DNA from: Pantoea trifolii
Lineage (GTDB): Bacteria > Pseudomonadota > Gammaproteobacteria > Enterobacterales > Enterobacteriaceae
Length of the DNA stretch: 64,000 bases
Assembly (NCBI RefSeq): GCF_024506435.1
Contig: NZ_JANIET010000001.1
Coordinates: 4,095,477-4,159,476, forward strand
Reading direction: 5' to 3'
The position numbers and the translations under genes are program-made. Below are positions 19,700-29,677 of the stretch, piece after piece. The stretch's first letter is position 1. The number at the start of each line of letters is the position of its first letter. The notes under the pieces were generated by a model. It worked only from the letters and a program-made list of their open reading frames with translations. It searched no databases and was not told where the DNA came from.

Positions 19700-21774
19700 A
19701 AGGCCGTCTGCTGGATGCCATCCCGCTCAGTACCCTGACCGGCGTCGGCGCCAGTCAGGCGGGCAAGCTGGCCAAACTTGGCCTGTTTACCATTCAGGAT
19801 TTACTGCTGCATCTGCCACTGCGCTACGAAGACCGCACCCAACTGTATAAAATCAATGACCTGCTGCCGGGCGTTTATGCCACGGTGGAAGGTGAAGTGC
19901 TGAACAGCGAAATCACATTTGGTCGCCGCCGCATGTTGGTGTGCCAGATCAGCGATGGCAGCGGCATGCTGACCATGCGCTTCTTCAATTTCAATGCCGG
20001 GATGAAAAACAGCCTGTCGCCGGGCCATCGCGTTACCGCCTATGGCGAGATTAAACGCGGTCAGCGCGGTGCTGAAATCATTCATCCCGAGTATCGCGTG
20101 CAGGGCGAACAAGGCGGCGTTGAGCTGCAGGAAACCCTGACGCCGGTTTATCCCACCACCGAAGGCATTCGTCAGGCAACACTGCGCAATCTCACCGATC
20201 AGGCGTTGACGCTGCTGGAAAGCTGCCCGATTGCCGAGCTGCTGCCGTCAGAACTGAGCGGCGGGCTGATTAGCCTGCCGGATGCCCTGCGAACGCTGCA
20301 TCGTCCGCCGCCGGATTTGCGTCTGAGCGAGCTGGAAACCGGCCGCCATCCGGCACAAAAACGTTTAATTCTGGAAGAGCTGCTGGCACATAACCTCAGC
20401 ATGCTGGCGGTACGCGCCGGTGCGCAGCGCCATCATGCGCTGCCGATGACGGCGCGCCACGAGCTGGTTGATCAGCTGCTGGCGGCGCTGCCCTTCTCGC
20501 CAACCGGTGCGCAAAAACGCGTGGTGGCAGAAATCGAAAAAGATCTGGCCAACGATTTTCCGATGATGCGCTTGGTGCAGGGCGATGTTGGCTCCGGCAA
20601 AACGCTGGTGGCCGCTCTGGCGGCACTGAACGTCATCGCGCACGGCAAACAGGTGGCGCTGATGGCGCCGACTGAACTGCTGGCCGAGCAGCATGCCAAC
20701 AATTTCCGCCAGTGGTTTGCACCGCTGGAAATCGAAGTGGGCTGGCTGGCGGGTAAGCAGAAAGGCAAAGCGCGTGAAGCACAGCAGGAAGCGATCGCCA
20801 GCGGCCAGGTCGCGATGGTGGTCGGCACCCACGCGCTGTTCCAGGAGCAGGTAAAATTCAACGGCATGGCGCTGGTAATCATCGATGAACAGCACCGCTT
20901 TGGCGTACATCAGCGCTTAGCCTTGTGGGAAAAAGGTGAGGAACAAGGTTTCCATCCGCATCAGCTGATCATGACCGCCACGCCGATTCCGCGCACGCTG
21001 GCAATGACCGCTTACGCCGATCTCGATACATCCACCATCGACGAATTACCGCCAGGCCGTACGCCGGTCACCACGGTGGCGATTCCCGATAGCCGCCGCA
21101 GTGAGATCATCACGCGCGTGCAAAGTGCCTGTCACGAAGGACGTCAGGCTTATTGGGTATGTACGCTGATTGAAGAGTCGGAAGTGCTGGAAGCGCAGGC
21201 GGCGGAAGCAACCTGGGAAGAGCTGAAAGTGGCGCTGCCCGATTTGCAGGTTGGCCTGGTGCACGGCCGCATGAAGCCCGCCGAAAAACAGGCGGTAATG
21301 GCGGCGTTTAAGGCCAATGAAATCCAGCTGCTGATCGCCACCACGGTGATCGAAGTGGGCGTGGATGTGCCGAATGCCAGCCTGATGATTATCGAAAACC
21401 CGGAACGTCTCGGTTTGGCCCAGCTGCATCAGCTGCGCGGCCGCGTGGGCCGTGGTGCTGTCGCCTCACACTGCGTGTTGTTGTATAAAGCGCCGCTCAG
21501 CAAAACCGCACAGAAGCGTTTGCAGGTGCTGCGCGATAGCAACGACGGCTTCGTGATTGCTCAGCACGATCTGGAGATTCGTGGTCCAGGTGAGATGCTC
21601 GGCACACGTCAAACCGGCAACGCCGAGTTTAAAGTGGCGGATTTACTGCGCGATCAGGGCATGATTCCCGAAGTTCAACGCGTGGCGCGTCATATCCACC
21701 AGCACTATCCCGAGCAGGCGCAGGCACTGATTGAGCGCTGGCTGCCGGAAACCGAGCGCTACAGCAACGCTTAA
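19696..21774 (+). CDS. recG: ATP-dependent DNA helicase RecG
   Basis: Double-strand DNA translocase that remodels stalled forks and D-loops. N-terminal wedge/OB domain (about 60-160), then superfamily 2 helicase motifs: GDVGSGKTLVA (Walker A), DEQHRFG (Walker B), TATPIPRTL, and C-terminal RGRVGRG with the TRG region following. 692 residues, full length. Its last 4 bases overlap the convergent marR-type gene. Confidence 0.98.
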   Translation: MKGRLLDAIPLSTLTGVGASQAGKLAKLGLFTIQDLLLHLPLRYEDRTQLYKINDLLPGVYATVEGEVLNSEITFGRRRMLVCQISDGSGMLTMRFFNFNAGMKNSLSPGHRVTAYGEIKRGQRGAEIIHPEYRVQGEQGGVELQETLTPVYPTTEGIRQATLRNLTDQALTLLESCPIAELLPSELSGGLISLPDALRTLHRPPPDLRLSELETGRHPAQKRLILEELLAHNLSMLAVRAGAQRHHALPMTARHELVDQLLAALPFSPTGAQKRVVAEIEKDLANDFPMMRLVQGDVGSGKTLVAALAALNVIAHGKQVALMAPTELLAEQHANNFRQWFAPLEIEVGWLAGKQKGKAREAQQEAIASGQVAMVVGTHALFQEQVKFNGMALVIIDEQHRFGVHQRLALWEKGEEQGFHPHQLIMTATPIPRTLAMTAYADLDTSTIDELPPGRTPVTTVAIPDSRRSEIITRVQSACHEGRQAYWVCTLIEESEVLEAQAAEATWEELKVALPDLQVGLVHGRMKPAEKQAVMAAFKANEIQLLIATTVIEVGVDVPNASLMIIENPERLGLAQLHQLRGRVGRGAVASHCVLLYKAPLSKTAQKRLQVLRDSNDGFVIAQHDLEIRGPGEMLGTRQTGNAEFKVADLLRDQGMIPEVQRVARHIHQHYPEQAQALIERWLPETERYSNA

Positions 21775-22256
21775 TCTGACGTTATCGCTTTATCGATAGC
21801 CATAAAATCCCCGACAAATTTCTGCAGCAGACGCGCCAGCTCGGCGCGCTCTTCATCCGGCCAGCTGGCAAACAGGTTCTGATAGATCTGCGCGCGCGCC
21901 GCATCGATCTTGTCGGTCATCGCTTTACCTGCCGCCGTGATCACCGCTTCATTCACCCGTTTGTCTTTGGCGTTTTTCTGCCGCTGCGCCAACCCTAACT
22001 CCTCCAGCTTCGCCACCTGACGACTCACCGTGGTGTAATCACGCCCGGCACGCTCCGCCAGTTCGACCACGCCAATTGGGCCGAAGCGACCGATCTGAAT
22101 CAGCAGAGGAAACAGCGCGCGATCGAGCTGAATATTCGACTCTTTTATCAGTAATTCATCACGTTGCGGACGGTTGAAGGTTCCAACAATCATCAGCAGC
22201 GCATTATGTAGATCATCGAATGCTGCACTATTATGTGTATTTTGCACACTTTTCAT
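21771..22256 (-). CDS. MarR family transcriptional regulator
   Basis: 161 residues with the winged-helix core: FGPIGVVELAERAGRDYTTVSRQVAKLEELGLAQRQKNAKDKR (helix-turn-helix and wing), flanked by N- and C-terminal dimer helices. Divergent from an oxidoreductase gene with palindromic sites in between, so it probably represses both genes until an inducer binds. E. coli has gltS, not this pair, between recG and xanP. Confidence 0.88.
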   Translation of the reverse strand: MKSVQNTHNSAAFDDLHNALLMIVGTFNRPQRDELLIKESNIQLDRALFPLLIQIGRFGPIGVVELAERAGRDYTTVSRQVAKLEELGLAQRQKNAKDKRVNEAVITAAGKAMTDKIDAARAQIYQNLFASWPDEERAELARLLQKFVGDFMAIDKAITSD

Positions 22257-22299
22257 TGACGTTATCCCGAGGCAAGCCTAATGTGTGCATATTACACAT
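22234..22299. promoter_or_regulatory. Candidate MarR-type operators
   Basis: Two related inverted repeats: ATGTGT-N7-ACACAT at 22281-22299 in the intergenic region, and TGTGTATTTTGCACAC at about 22234-22248 overlapping the first codons of the regulator gene. Their similarity and position suggest binding of the adjacent MarR protein. Confidence 0.6.
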
Positions 22300-22326
22300 A
22301 GTTTCCACTTAACTGAAGGTGAAAGC

Positions 22327-23262
22327 ATGAAAGCAGCGATTGTTTCCGCGGCAGGTGAACTGCCGGTTTACGGTGATTTCCCTGAACCGCAGGCTGATGA
22401 AAGCCATGTGGTGGTGACAGTAACAGCCGCCGCCGTCAGCCAGCTAGCGAAAGCACGCGCCGCCGGTACCCATTACAGCGCGGCCGCGCACTATCCCTTT
22501 ATTACCGGCATTGATGGTACCGGCACGCTGAGCAATGGCGATCCGGTTTACTTTCTCGCTTTTGATGCGCAGTGGGGCAGCATGGCGGAAAGAACCTTAG
22601 TGCCCGCCGACAGCATCGTTTCGTTGCCGGCCACACTGGATCCGGTGCTGGCCGCCGCGCTGGCGAATCCGGGCATGTCATCCTGGGCAGCATTAACCCG
22701 ACGTGCTCAGCTGCGCGCCGGTGAAACCGTATTAATCAATGGCGCAACTGGCACGTCGGGCGGTTTAGCGGTGCGCATCGCGCAGCATCTGGGCGCAGGA
22801 AAAATCATCGCTACCGGCCGCAATCGCGCCGCGCTGGATCAACTGCGCGCGCAGGGTGCTGACCTCACTTTCACGCTGGATGAATTGCCGGGCGCGTTAC
22901 CGGCATTGATGAAAGAAGGCATTGATGTGGTGCTGGATTATCTTTGGGGCCAGAGTGCGCTCGATATCATGCAGGCCGCCGTGGCGGGCGGAGAGAAAAC
23001 GGTGCGCTTTGTGCAAATCGGTTCGTTGAGCGGACAGGAAATTACCCTGCACAGCAAACTGCTGCGCTCCTCCGGGCTGACATTAATGGGCAGCGGCCTC
23101 GGCAGCGTGTCGGATAAAGCGTTGATCGCCTGTATCGGTGAAATGCTGACGGCCGCCGCTGAGAGCGATTTTTCCATCGCCTTCCAGATGCGCCCGCTGA
23201 GTGACGTCGCCCTGGCGTGGCAGGAAGATGACAGCCGCTGCCGCACGGTGTTTACGCTCTAG
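22327..23262 (+). CDS. Zinc-independent quinone oxidoreductase-like MDR protein
   Basis: Medium-chain dehydrogenase/reductase, 311 residues from MKAAIVSAAG at 22327 (ribosome site GAAGGTGAAA). N-terminal GroES-like barrel (HVVVTVTAAAVSQLAKARAAG, PFITGIDGTG), then a Rossmann fold with VLINGATGTSGGLAVRIAQHLGAGKIIATGR for NADPH. No structural zinc Cys cluster is seen. Likely reduces a quinone or enone; the natural substrate is unknown. Probably controlled by the divergent MarR regulator. Confidence 0.85.
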   Translation: MKAAIVSAAGELPVYGDFPEPQADESHVVVTVTAAAVSQLAKARAAGTHYSAAAHYPFITGIDGTGTLSNGDPVYFLAFDAQWGSMAERTLVPADSIVSLPATLDPVLAAALANPGMSSWAALTRRAQLRAGETVLINGATGTSGGLAVRIAQHLGAGKIIATGRNRAALDQLRAQGADLTFTLDELPGALPALMKEGIDVVLDYLWGQSALDIMQAAVAGGEKTVRFVQIGSLSGQEITLHSKLLRSSGLTLMGSGLGSVSDKALIACIGEMLTAAAESDFSIAFQMRPLSDVALAWQEDDSRCRTVFTL

Positions 23263-23287
23263 ATCAACGGAAGTAAAAAGGGGCATT

Positions 23288-23318
23288 GCAAACGATTGCT
23301 TTCACAACGCAACCGTTT
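23288..23318 (+). promoter_or_regulatory. Tandem PurR-like boxes upstream of xanP
   Basis: GCAAACGATTGC at 23288-23299 fits the PurR core (GCAAACGNTTGC), and ACGCAACCGTTT at 23307-23318 is a second site with one deviation. They lie 37-67 bases before xanP. Purine-dependent repression by PurR is inferred. Confidence 0.75.
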
Positions 23319-23354
23319 AAAATCGCCCCTTTGTTGTAATTGAGAACGTCCACT

Positions 23355-24740
23355 ATGTCCGTCAACACCGCTGAAACTCGCCAGCCTGCCAGCGCTGCAA
23401 GCCCGAAAAGTGAACTGATTTACCGCCTCGAAGACCGTCCACCATTACCGCAAACCTTGTTTGCTGCCTGTCAGCATTTGCTTGCGATGTTTGTCGCGGT
23501 GATTACGCCCGCGCTATTAATTTGCCAGGCGCTGGGTTTACCGGCGCAGGATACGCAGCACATCATCAGCATGTCGCTGTTTGCCTCGGGCGTGGCATCC
23601 ATTCTGCAAATCAAAACCTGGGGACCGGTGGGTTCCGGCCTGTTGTCGATTCAGGGCACCAGTTTTAACTTCGTCACGCCGCTGATCATGGGCGGTATGG
23701 CGCTGAAAAACGGCGGCGTTGATGTACCAACCATGATGGCGGCGCTGTTTGGCACGCTGATGGTGGCGTCGTGTACCGAAATGGTGCTGTCACGCGTGCT
23801 GCACCTGGCGCGCCGCATCATTACGCCGCTGGTTTCCGGCATTGTGGTGATGATTATTGGCCTGTCGCTGATTCAGGTCGGTTTGACCTCCATCGGCGGC
23901 GGCTTTACTGCGATGAGCGATCACACGTTCGGTGCCCCGAAAAACTTATTGCTGGCGGCTTCGGTATTGGTGGTGATTATCCTGCTTAATCGCCAGCGTA
24001 ATGCTTATCTGCGCGTGGCCTCGCTGGTGATCGCGATGGCGGTAGGTTATGCGCTGGCCTGGGCGCTGGATATGCTGCCTGCCACCAGCACGCCAGCCGA
24101 TCAGCCGCTGATAGCCGTGCCATCGCCGCTCTACTATGGGCTGGGCTTTGACTGGAATCTGCTGATTCCGCTGATGTTGGTGTTTATGGTGACCTCATTG
24201 GAAACCATTGGCGACATCACCGCGACCTCTGATGTTTCCGAGCAGCCGGTGAGTGGTCCGCTGTATATGAAGCGTCTGAAAGGCGGCGTGTTGGCAAACG
24301 GGCTTAACTCCTTTGTCTCGGCGCTGTTCAATACTTTCCCGAACTCCTGTTTTGGCCAGAATAACGGCGTGATTCAGCTTACCGGCGTTGCCAGCCGCTA
24401 TGTGGGGTTTGTCGTGGCGCTGATGCTGATCGTGCTTGGCCTGTTCCCGGCCGTGAGCGGTTTTGTGCAGCACATTCCGGAACCGGTGCTGGGCGGTGCA
24501 ACCATTGTGATGTTCGGTACCATCGCCGCGTCTGGCGTGCGCATTGTTTCACGCGAGCCGCTGAATCGTCGTGCCATCATGATTATCGCGCTGTCGCTGG
24601 CGGTCGGTTTGGGCGTTTCTCAGCAGCCGCTGATTCTGCAATTTGCCCCAGACTGGCTGAAAACCCTGCTTTCATCTGGCATTGCGGCCGGTGGTATTAC
24701 CGCCATCGTGCTGAACCTGATCTTCCCGCAAGAAAAGTAA
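23355..24740 (+). CDS. xanP: Xanthine permease XanP
   Basis: Proton-coupled xanthine importer of the NAT/NCS2 family, inner membrane, about 14 segments. The NAT signature [17 protein letters not shown] and the substrate-site region [15 protein letters not shown] are identical in character to E. coli XanP, with near-identity over the whole chain. Start MSVNTAE at 23355 gives 461 residues; five upstream in-frame codons are discarded. PurR-like sites precede it and a hairpin terminator follows. Confidence 0.97.
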   Translation: MSVNTAETRQPASAASPKSELIYRLEDRPPLPQTLFAACQHLLAMFVAVITPALLICQALGLPAQDTQHIISMSLFASGVASILQIKTWGPVGSGLLSIQGTSFNFVTPLIMGGMALKNGGVDVPTMMAALFGTLMVASCTEMVLSRVLHLARRIITPLVSGIVVMIIGLSLIQVGLTSIGGGFTAMSDHTFGAPKNLLLAASVLVVIILLNRQRNAYLRVASLVIAMAVGYALAWALDMLPATSTPADQPLIAVPSPLYYGLGFDWNLLIPLMLVFMVTSLETIGDITATSDVSEQPVSGPLYMKRLKGGVLANGLNSFVSALFNTFPNSCFGQNNGVIQLTGVASRYVGFVVALMLIVLGLFPAVSGFVQHIPEPVLGGATIVMFGTIAASGVRIVSREPLNRRAIMIIALSLAVGLGVSQQPLILQFAPDWLKTLLSSGIAAGGITAIVLNLIFPQEK

Positions 24741-24747
24741 TCCAGAC

Positions 24748-24765
24748 GGCAGGCTTCGGCCTGCC
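24748..24765 (+). terminator. Hairpin after xanP
   Basis: Seven-base stem GGCAGGC / GCCTGCC with a TTCG tetraloop, 7 bases after the xanP stop, followed by TGATATTTAT. The T-run is weak but the stem is very stable. Confidence 0.75.
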
Positions 24766-24862
24766 TGATATTTATCCGCATTTACATCCAGGCTGTTGAG
24801 CTGTAACGGTAATTCAGGCATAACAACCACTCACCGGATAAATATCGGGATGGATGAGTGCG

Positions 24863-26542
24863 ATGAAATTTTTAGGCAAGTTTTTCCTTACCTTACTGCT
24901 GCTAATTCTGCTGGCGCTGGTAGTGCTGTATGTGTTGCTGCAAACACAATGGGGCGCAGGTTGGTTTAGCCGCTGGGTAAGCGATAAAACCGCCTGGCAT
25001 CTCTCTCTCAGCAAGATTGAGCACGGCTTCTCCTCTCCTTCGCACATCATTCTCGATGACTTCAGCTTTGGCCATGATGGCCAGCCCGCCGTGTTGGTGG
25101 CGAAACGCGTTGATCTCGGCCTTGCGCTGGTTCAGTTCAGCGATCCGCTGCACTTCAACAGCATCGAAATACGCGACGGTGAAATCAATCTGGCTAATCA
25201 AGCGCCCGATACCACGCTGCCGATTCAGGCCAATCGCCTGCAGCTGAATAACGTGCGCATTGAGAATCCGCATAGCGCGTTGCCGATGACCGCTCAGCGC
25301 GTGAACGGCGGTCTTCTGCCGTGGAAACCGCTGCCTAACGACGTGCTGGGCAGCGATGCGCAGTTCCAGATCAGCGCCGGCACTCTGACGCTGGATGGTG
25401 TGCCGGGCAATAACGTCTTGCTGCAGGGCAGCATTAAGCAACGTCGTCTGGTGCTGAGCAATATCGGTGCCGATCTGGCGCGTGGTTCGATGACCGGCAA
25501 CGCCGAACGTGATGCGCAGGGTAACTGGAAGATCGACCAACTGCGCCTCAACGATATCCGTTTGCAAACCCATCAAAGCCTGGGCGACTTCCTCAATCCG
25601 CTGCGCGATGTGCCTTCAGTGAGCATCAACCGTCTGGATATGACCGATGCACGCCTGCAAGGACCGGATTGGGCGGTGACCGATCTCGATTTAACCCTGA
25701 AAAATGTCACGCTGCGCGGCGATGATTGGGAAAGCGATGGCGGCTCTCTCTCCATGAACGCCGGGAATTTCATTAACGGTGGCTTTGAGCTCAACGATCC
25801 TATCGTCAATGCCGACCTTTCGGCGCAGGGCATCGCGCTGACGCAGTTCAGTTCGCGTTGGGTGAATGGCGTGGTGCGCGCCAGCGGCAACTGGTCGCGC
25901 AGCGACAAGCGTTTAACGCTGGATGAACTGGCGATCGCCGGGCTGGAATATACCTTGCCGCAAAACTGGCGTGAACGCTGGCAGCAAACCTTACCGGATT
26001 GGCTGGATAGCGTGCTGATAACCCGCGCTACCGCCAACCGTAACCTGATTATTGATATCAATCCGGCGTTCCCGTTCCAGATGACGTCACTGGATGGCAG
26101 CGCGGATAACCTGCTGCTGGCACGTCAACATCAGTGGGGAATCTGGGCCGGTAAAGCCAGCTTCAACGCGGCTGAAGCCACCTTCAATCGCACCGATCTG
26201 CGCCATCCATCCATTGCGCTGAATGCCAATGACCAGCAGATTCAGGTAACGGAGTTGAGCGCCTTTAACGGCAGCGGTTTACTGGAAGGTTCTGCAACGG
26301 TTGGGCAGGATGCGCAACGTCCGCTGACGCTGAATCTGAAAGGTCAGGCTGTGCCGGCAAACGTGCTGGGAAATTGGGGTTGGCCAACGCTGCAGTTGAG
26401 CGGCAACAGTAATTTGCAGCTGCAGGTGAAAGGCTCGTTGAACGCCAGCGCGCCGCTGCGCCCCAGCGTGGAGGGTACGTTGTCAGTGACTACCGATGCA
26501 CAGTCGGTGCAGCAGACGATGCGGGGCGGGCAGGTTCAGTAA
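24863..26542 (+). CDS. yicH: AsmA family protein YicH
   Basis: 559-residue AsmA-like protein anchored in the inner membrane by one N-terminal segment (FFLTLLLLILLALVVLYVLL), with a large periplasmic beta-rich body. Relatives (AsmA, TamB, YhdP) form bridge-like structures that carry phospholipid to the outer membrane. YicH belongs to the same superfamily, with a minor or unproven role. Conserved YicH segments: HGFSSPSHIILDDFSFGHDGQPA, RLQGPDWAVTDLDL, AIAGLEYTLPQNW. MKFLGK at 24863 (GGATGAG ribosome site) is preferred over the ATG at 24854. Confidence 0.92.
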   Translation: MKFLGKFFLTLLLLILLALVVLYVLLQTQWGAGWFSRWVSDKTAWHLSLSKIEHGFSSPSHIILDDFSFGHDGQPAVLVAKRVDLGLALVQFSDPLHFNSIEIRDGEINLANQAPDTTLPIQANRLQLNNVRIENPHSALPMTAQRVNGGLLPWKPLPNDVLGSDAQFQISAGTLTLDGVPGNNVLLQGSIKQRRLVLSNIGADLARGSMTGNAERDAQGNWKIDQLRLNDIRLQTHQSLGDFLNPLRDVPSVSINRLDMTDARLQGPDWAVTDLDLTLKNVTLRGDDWESDGGSLSMNAGNFINGGFELNDPIVNADLSAQGIALTQFSSRWVNGVVRASGNWSRSDKRLTLDELAIAGLEYTLPQNWRERWQQTLPDWLDSVLITRATANRNLIIDINPAFPFQMTSLDGSADNLLLARQHQWGIWAGKASFNAAEATFNRTDLRHPSIALNANDQQIQVTELSAFNGSGLLEGSATVGQDAQRPLTLNLKGQAVPANVLGNWGWPTLQLSGNSNLQLQVKGSLNASAPLRPSVEGTLSVTTDAQSVQQTMRGGQVQ

Positions 26543-26550
26543 GGTAAAAT

Positions 26551-26575
26551 AGAAAGGTCGCCATGAATGGCGACC
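26551..26575. terminator. Bidirectional-looking hairpin between yicH and fabY
   Basis: Nine-base arms GGTCGCCAT / ATGGCGACC with only GA between them. On the minus strand it is followed by TTTCTATTTT, a good terminator for fabY. A half copy of the same sequence occurs at 9137-9154. Confidence 0.8.
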
Positions 26576-26582
26576 CTGCGTG

Positions 26583-27530
26583 TTAGTTGATACGAGCGCC
26601 GGAACCACCCTCTTCCAGCGCCCCGTCCGAATCGGCGGGCAGCACGATGTAGACGCCTTCGAATACCGCGCCCAACTCATCATCACCAAACAACTCCACT
26701 TCCATCTGCACGCGCGCTTTGCGGCCTCGCGCCAAACGGTCAAGATCGCCGCTGAGCGAGCCGAGATCGGCAATTGCGCCCGGACGGCCGCTTATTGGTT
26801 TGCTATAGCGAATATGCGCATCCGCCAGAATAATGGTGCCACCGAGATGCCGCTCGCGCAGCAGCAGCCAAATCAAACCCCAACCGGTTAGCGTGGCGAG
26901 CGAGAACAGGCTGCCCGCAAACAAGGTGTGATGGGGATTCTGGTTGCCCGCTTCAGGCATGGTGGTAACGAATTTCTGCCCGGTGTATTGCAGAATGCGC
27001 ACGCCCATTTTTTCACTCAGCGGGATGTGCTCATACCAGGCTTGCTGCAGCTGTCCGCACCAGTCGGCGCGATGCAGAATATCGTCGAGCGTCACGACCG
27101 GTTTGATCATCAGGAAGTGACGCACCGGCGTGGTTTGTGGCGCGGTGATTTCCCCCTGATTGACGTAGCCAAGCTTGGCAAAGAATTCGACGGCGTCTTC
27201 ACGCGCACTACAGGTAACGCGTTTCGCTCCTTCCTGACGCGCAACCGATTCCAGCGTCATCGCCACCAGCGTGCCAAGACCTTTGCCCTGCACAGAAGGA
27301 TGCACGGCGAGAAAACGAATCGCCGCTTCGTTCTCGGCGTTGATGTACAGACGCCCGATCGCCACCGGCTTGCCTTGCTCATCCACCACCATTTGATGAT
27401 GCGCCAGCGCATCCCAGGCATCACGCTCAGAACCCTGCGGCTGACGCAGCGGCTTTCGTAACATTTCCCAGCGGAACTGGTAATACATATCCAGCTCTTC
27501 CGCCGTTTGCGGTACGCGAAGATGATACAT
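26583..27530 (-). CDS. fabY: FabY-type bifunctional acetyltransferase / thioesterase-like protein
   Basis: 315 residues from ATG 27530 (MYHLRVPQ). The N-terminal GNAT acetyltransferase domain ([19 protein letters not shown], acetyl-CoA loop) is fused to a C-terminal hot-dog thioesterase-like domain ([26 protein letters not shown]). The E. coli homologue YiiD was named FabY for a role in initiating fatty-acid synthesis. The frame stays open upstream. A GTG at 27593, overlapping the dtd stop, would add 21 residues resembling the E. coli N-terminal extension, so the start is uncertain. It is last in a yihX-yihY-dtd-fabY run. Confidence 0.92.
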   Translation of the reverse strand: MYHLRVPQTAEELDMYYQFRWEMLRKPLRQPQGSERDAWDALAHHQMVVDEQGKPVAIGRLYINAENEAAIRFLAVHPSVQGKGLGTLVAMTLESVARQEGAKRVTCSAREDAVEFFAKLGYVNQGEITAPQTTPVRHFLMIKPVVTLDDILHRADWCGQLQQAWYEHIPLSEKMGVRILQYTGQKFVTTMPEAGNQNPHHTLFAGSLFSLATLTGWGLIWLLLRERHLGGTIILADAHIRYSKPISGRPGAIADLGSLSGDLDRLARGRKARVQMEVELFGDDELGAVFEGVYIVLPADSDGALEEGGSGARIN

Positions 27531-27589
27531 AAAGTGTTTCTCTCGTTCGGAGCTTGCGTGGCTAAGTCCTTGCCGCTCGGCTGAAAACC

Positions 27590-28027
27590 TCACATCTGTA
27601 ACCAGAAGGTCACCGGACCATCGTTTATCAACGAAACCTGCATATTGGCGGCGAAGCGCCCGTTTGCGGTGGTCACGCCCTGTGCTCGGCAGCAATCGCT
27701 AAAGTATTCATAGAGGCGCTCGGCTTCCGCTGGTTCTGCGCCGCCTGAGAAAGAGGGACGCATCCCTTTATTGGTATCAGCGGCGAGAGTGAATTGCGAC
27801 ACCACCAGCACGCTGCCACCCGCCTGCTGCACATTGAGATTCATTTTGTCATTCTCATCCGCAAAGATGCGGTAGCCCAGCACGCGCTCGGTTAGACGCT
27901 GCGCTTTTTGTTCGTCGTCGCCCTTTTCCACACCCAATAACACCAATAACCCATTGCCAATTTCGCCCACTGTTGCGTCGTCAACGCTAACACTGGCGCG
28001 GCTGACGCGCTGAATCAAAGCAATCAT
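27590..28027 (-). CDS. dtd: D-aminoacyl-tRNA deacylase
   Basis: Removes D-amino acids (classically D-Tyr) and glycine mischarged on tRNA. The 145 residues include the cross-subunit Gly-cisPro motif in [11 protein letters not shown] and the [17 protein letters not shown] active-site strand. It overlaps yihY by 4 bases and may overlap the fabY start, suggesting coupled translation. Confidence 0.97.
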   Translation of the reverse strand: MIALIQRVSRASVSVDDATVGEIGNGLLVLLGVEKGDDEQKAQRLTERVLGYRIFADENDKMNLNVQQAGGSVLVVSQFTLAADTNKGMRPSFSGGAEPAEAERLYEYFSDCCRAQGVTTANGRFAANMQVSLINDGPVTFWLQM

Positions 28028-28896
28028 GTTTCCTCACGTTCTTTTTCGCGTTCCTGCTGTTTTAGCTGGCGATAGTCATCCAGCGTGACGGTGATTTCCG
28101 CGCCTAACAACACAATACACCACGACCAATAGACCCAAAGGAACAGAATGGGGATGACCGCCAGAACGCCGTAAATTAACTGATACGAAGGGAACATCGT
28201 AACATAGAGCGCAAAGCCTTTTTTGCCCAGCTCGAACAACAATCCGGCAACGATGGCGCCGATCAGTGCATCACGCGTGGGCACGCGCCGCGTCGGCACA
28301 ATGCTATACAGCAGCCAGAAAGCGAGGATGGAGAGGCACAGCGGGAAAATACGGAGCAGCTGATCAACCAGACTGGTTACGCCTGTCACACTCAACCAGC
28401 GCAGCGATAACAGATAGGAGCTGAGCGCTAAGCTTGCGCCCGCCAGCAGCGGCCCGAGCGTTAAGATCATCCAGTAAACGGCAAATGAATAGACCATCGG
28501 ACGCGGCTTATCGCTGCGCCAGATGGCGTTCAATGCGCTATCCACCGAATGCATCAGCAGCAGCGCGGTGACGATCAACCCCACAATACCAATCGCCGTC
28601 ATCTTATTGACGTTAGCGACGAACTGGTCGAGATAACGCTGAATGACGTCACCCGTCGCCGGGATGAAGTTGGTAAAAATGAAGTTCTTCAACTGCACGC
28701 TGATGTCCGAGAACATCGGAAAAGCAGCAAACAGCGCGAACACCACGGCAATCAGCGGCACCAATGCCAGCAATGAAACGTAGGCGAGATTACCCGCCTG
28801 CGTCGTCATGTTGTCATCGTCAATGCGTCGCCACAGCAGTTTTACCCACAAATAAAAGGCATGCGCCGAGTGGCGCAGATGTCGTTGGTTCAGCAC
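28024..28896 (-). CDS. yihY: YihY/BrkB family inner-membrane protein
   Basis: 290 residues, about six membrane helices, with the family signatures [41 protein letters not shown] and [25 protein letters not shown]. Once described as RNase BN, an assignment later moved to elaC; the actual function is unknown. The start codon is GTG at 28896, immediately after the yihX stop (TGAGTG). Confidence 0.94.
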   Translation of the reverse strand: MLNQRHLRHSAHAFYLWVKLLWRRIDDDNMTTQAGNLAYVSLLALVPLIAVVFALFAAFPMFSDISVQLKNFIFTNFIPATGDVIQRYLDQFVANVNKMTAIGIVGLIVTALLLMHSVDSALNAIWRSDKPRPMVYSFAVYWMILTLGPLLAGASLALSSYLLSLRWLSVTGVTSLVDQLLRIFPLCLSILAFWLLYSIVPTRRVPTRDALIGAIVAGLLFELGKKGFALYVTMFPSYQLIYGVLAVIPILFLWVYWSWCIVLLGAEITVTLDDYRQLKQQEREKEREET

Positions 28897-29493
28897 TCAG
28901 AGACGACCCGCAAACCAGTCCGGCACGGTTTTATCATCAACCACCAGCACGCTTTCAATGCCAAGCGCGCGCGCAGCGTCGATATTGGCCTGGTTATCAT
29001 CGAAAAACACCGCCTGATTGGCCTGATAACCTTCGTGCTGCAGCACATGGTGATAGATGCGCGCTTCCGGCTTACGCATGCCAATATCCTGCGACATATA
29101 AAGATGATCGGCCGCCTGTTGAACATCGGGATATTGGGTTGGCCAGAACTCGAAGTGCAGCTGATTGGTATTGGACAGGATCACCACGCGCTCGCCCTTG
29201 GCACGCAGCTTGTTCATGATCGCCAGCGTTTCCGGACGCACGCCGACAAAGACCGCCTGCCAGCCAGCGGTGAATTGCGGATAGCTCAGCGCGATATCCA
29301 GCTGGTCGCAGATACGTGCAGCAAATTCCGGATCGCTGATTTCACCGCGTTCGTGTTGCTCAAAAGCCTCATCCATGCGGAAACGACTTTGCAGCGTGGA
29401 TAACGGCACGCGCCCCAAATCGCTCCAGACGCCGAGCACACGATTGAAATCGATATCAACAATCACATTGCCTAAATCAAAGATGTACAGCAT
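28897..29493 (-). CDS. yihX: HAD-like glucose-1-phosphatase YihX
   Basis: Haloacid dehalogenase-superfamily phosphatase; the E. coli protein hydrolyses alpha-D-glucose 1-phosphate. Motif I FDLGNVIVDIDF, motif II VVILSNTNQ, motif III KPEARIY and motif IV FFDDNQANIDAA are intact. MLYIFD at 29493 follows a strong GAGGAGG ribosome site; ten upstream codons in frame are unlikely. 198 residues. Confidence 0.95.
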   Translation of the reverse strand: MLYIFDLGNVIVDIDFNRVLGVWSDLGRVPLSTLQSRFRMDEAFEQHERGEISDPEFAARICDQLDIALSYPQFTAGWQAVFVGVRPETLAIMNKLRAKGERVVILSNTNQLHFEFWPTQYPDVQQAADHLYMSQDIGMRKPEARIYHHVLQHEGYQANQAVFFDDNQANIDAARALGIESVLVVDDKTVPDWFAGRL

Positions 29494-29633
29494 GACGCCT
29501 CCTCTTTTCGTTCCCTGGATCATTCACTTTAGCGGCAAAAGTGGGAGCTGAACAGGGACGAAAGGCGGGAAATCAGTAATCTGGAGGCGGAGCCAAACTT
29601 CATTAAGCGAGCGTTGCAGCGGGTTGCAGGCAT

Positions 29634-29658
29634 AAAAAAGCCCCGCAAGTGCGGGGCT
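29634..29658 (-). terminator. Intrinsic terminator of typA
   Basis: On the minus strand, nine-base stem AGCCCCGCA / TGCGGGGCT with a two-base gap, then TTTTTT, 20 bases after the typA stop. Confidence 0.92.
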
Positions 29659-29677
29659 CAATATCAGACTGTTTCGC

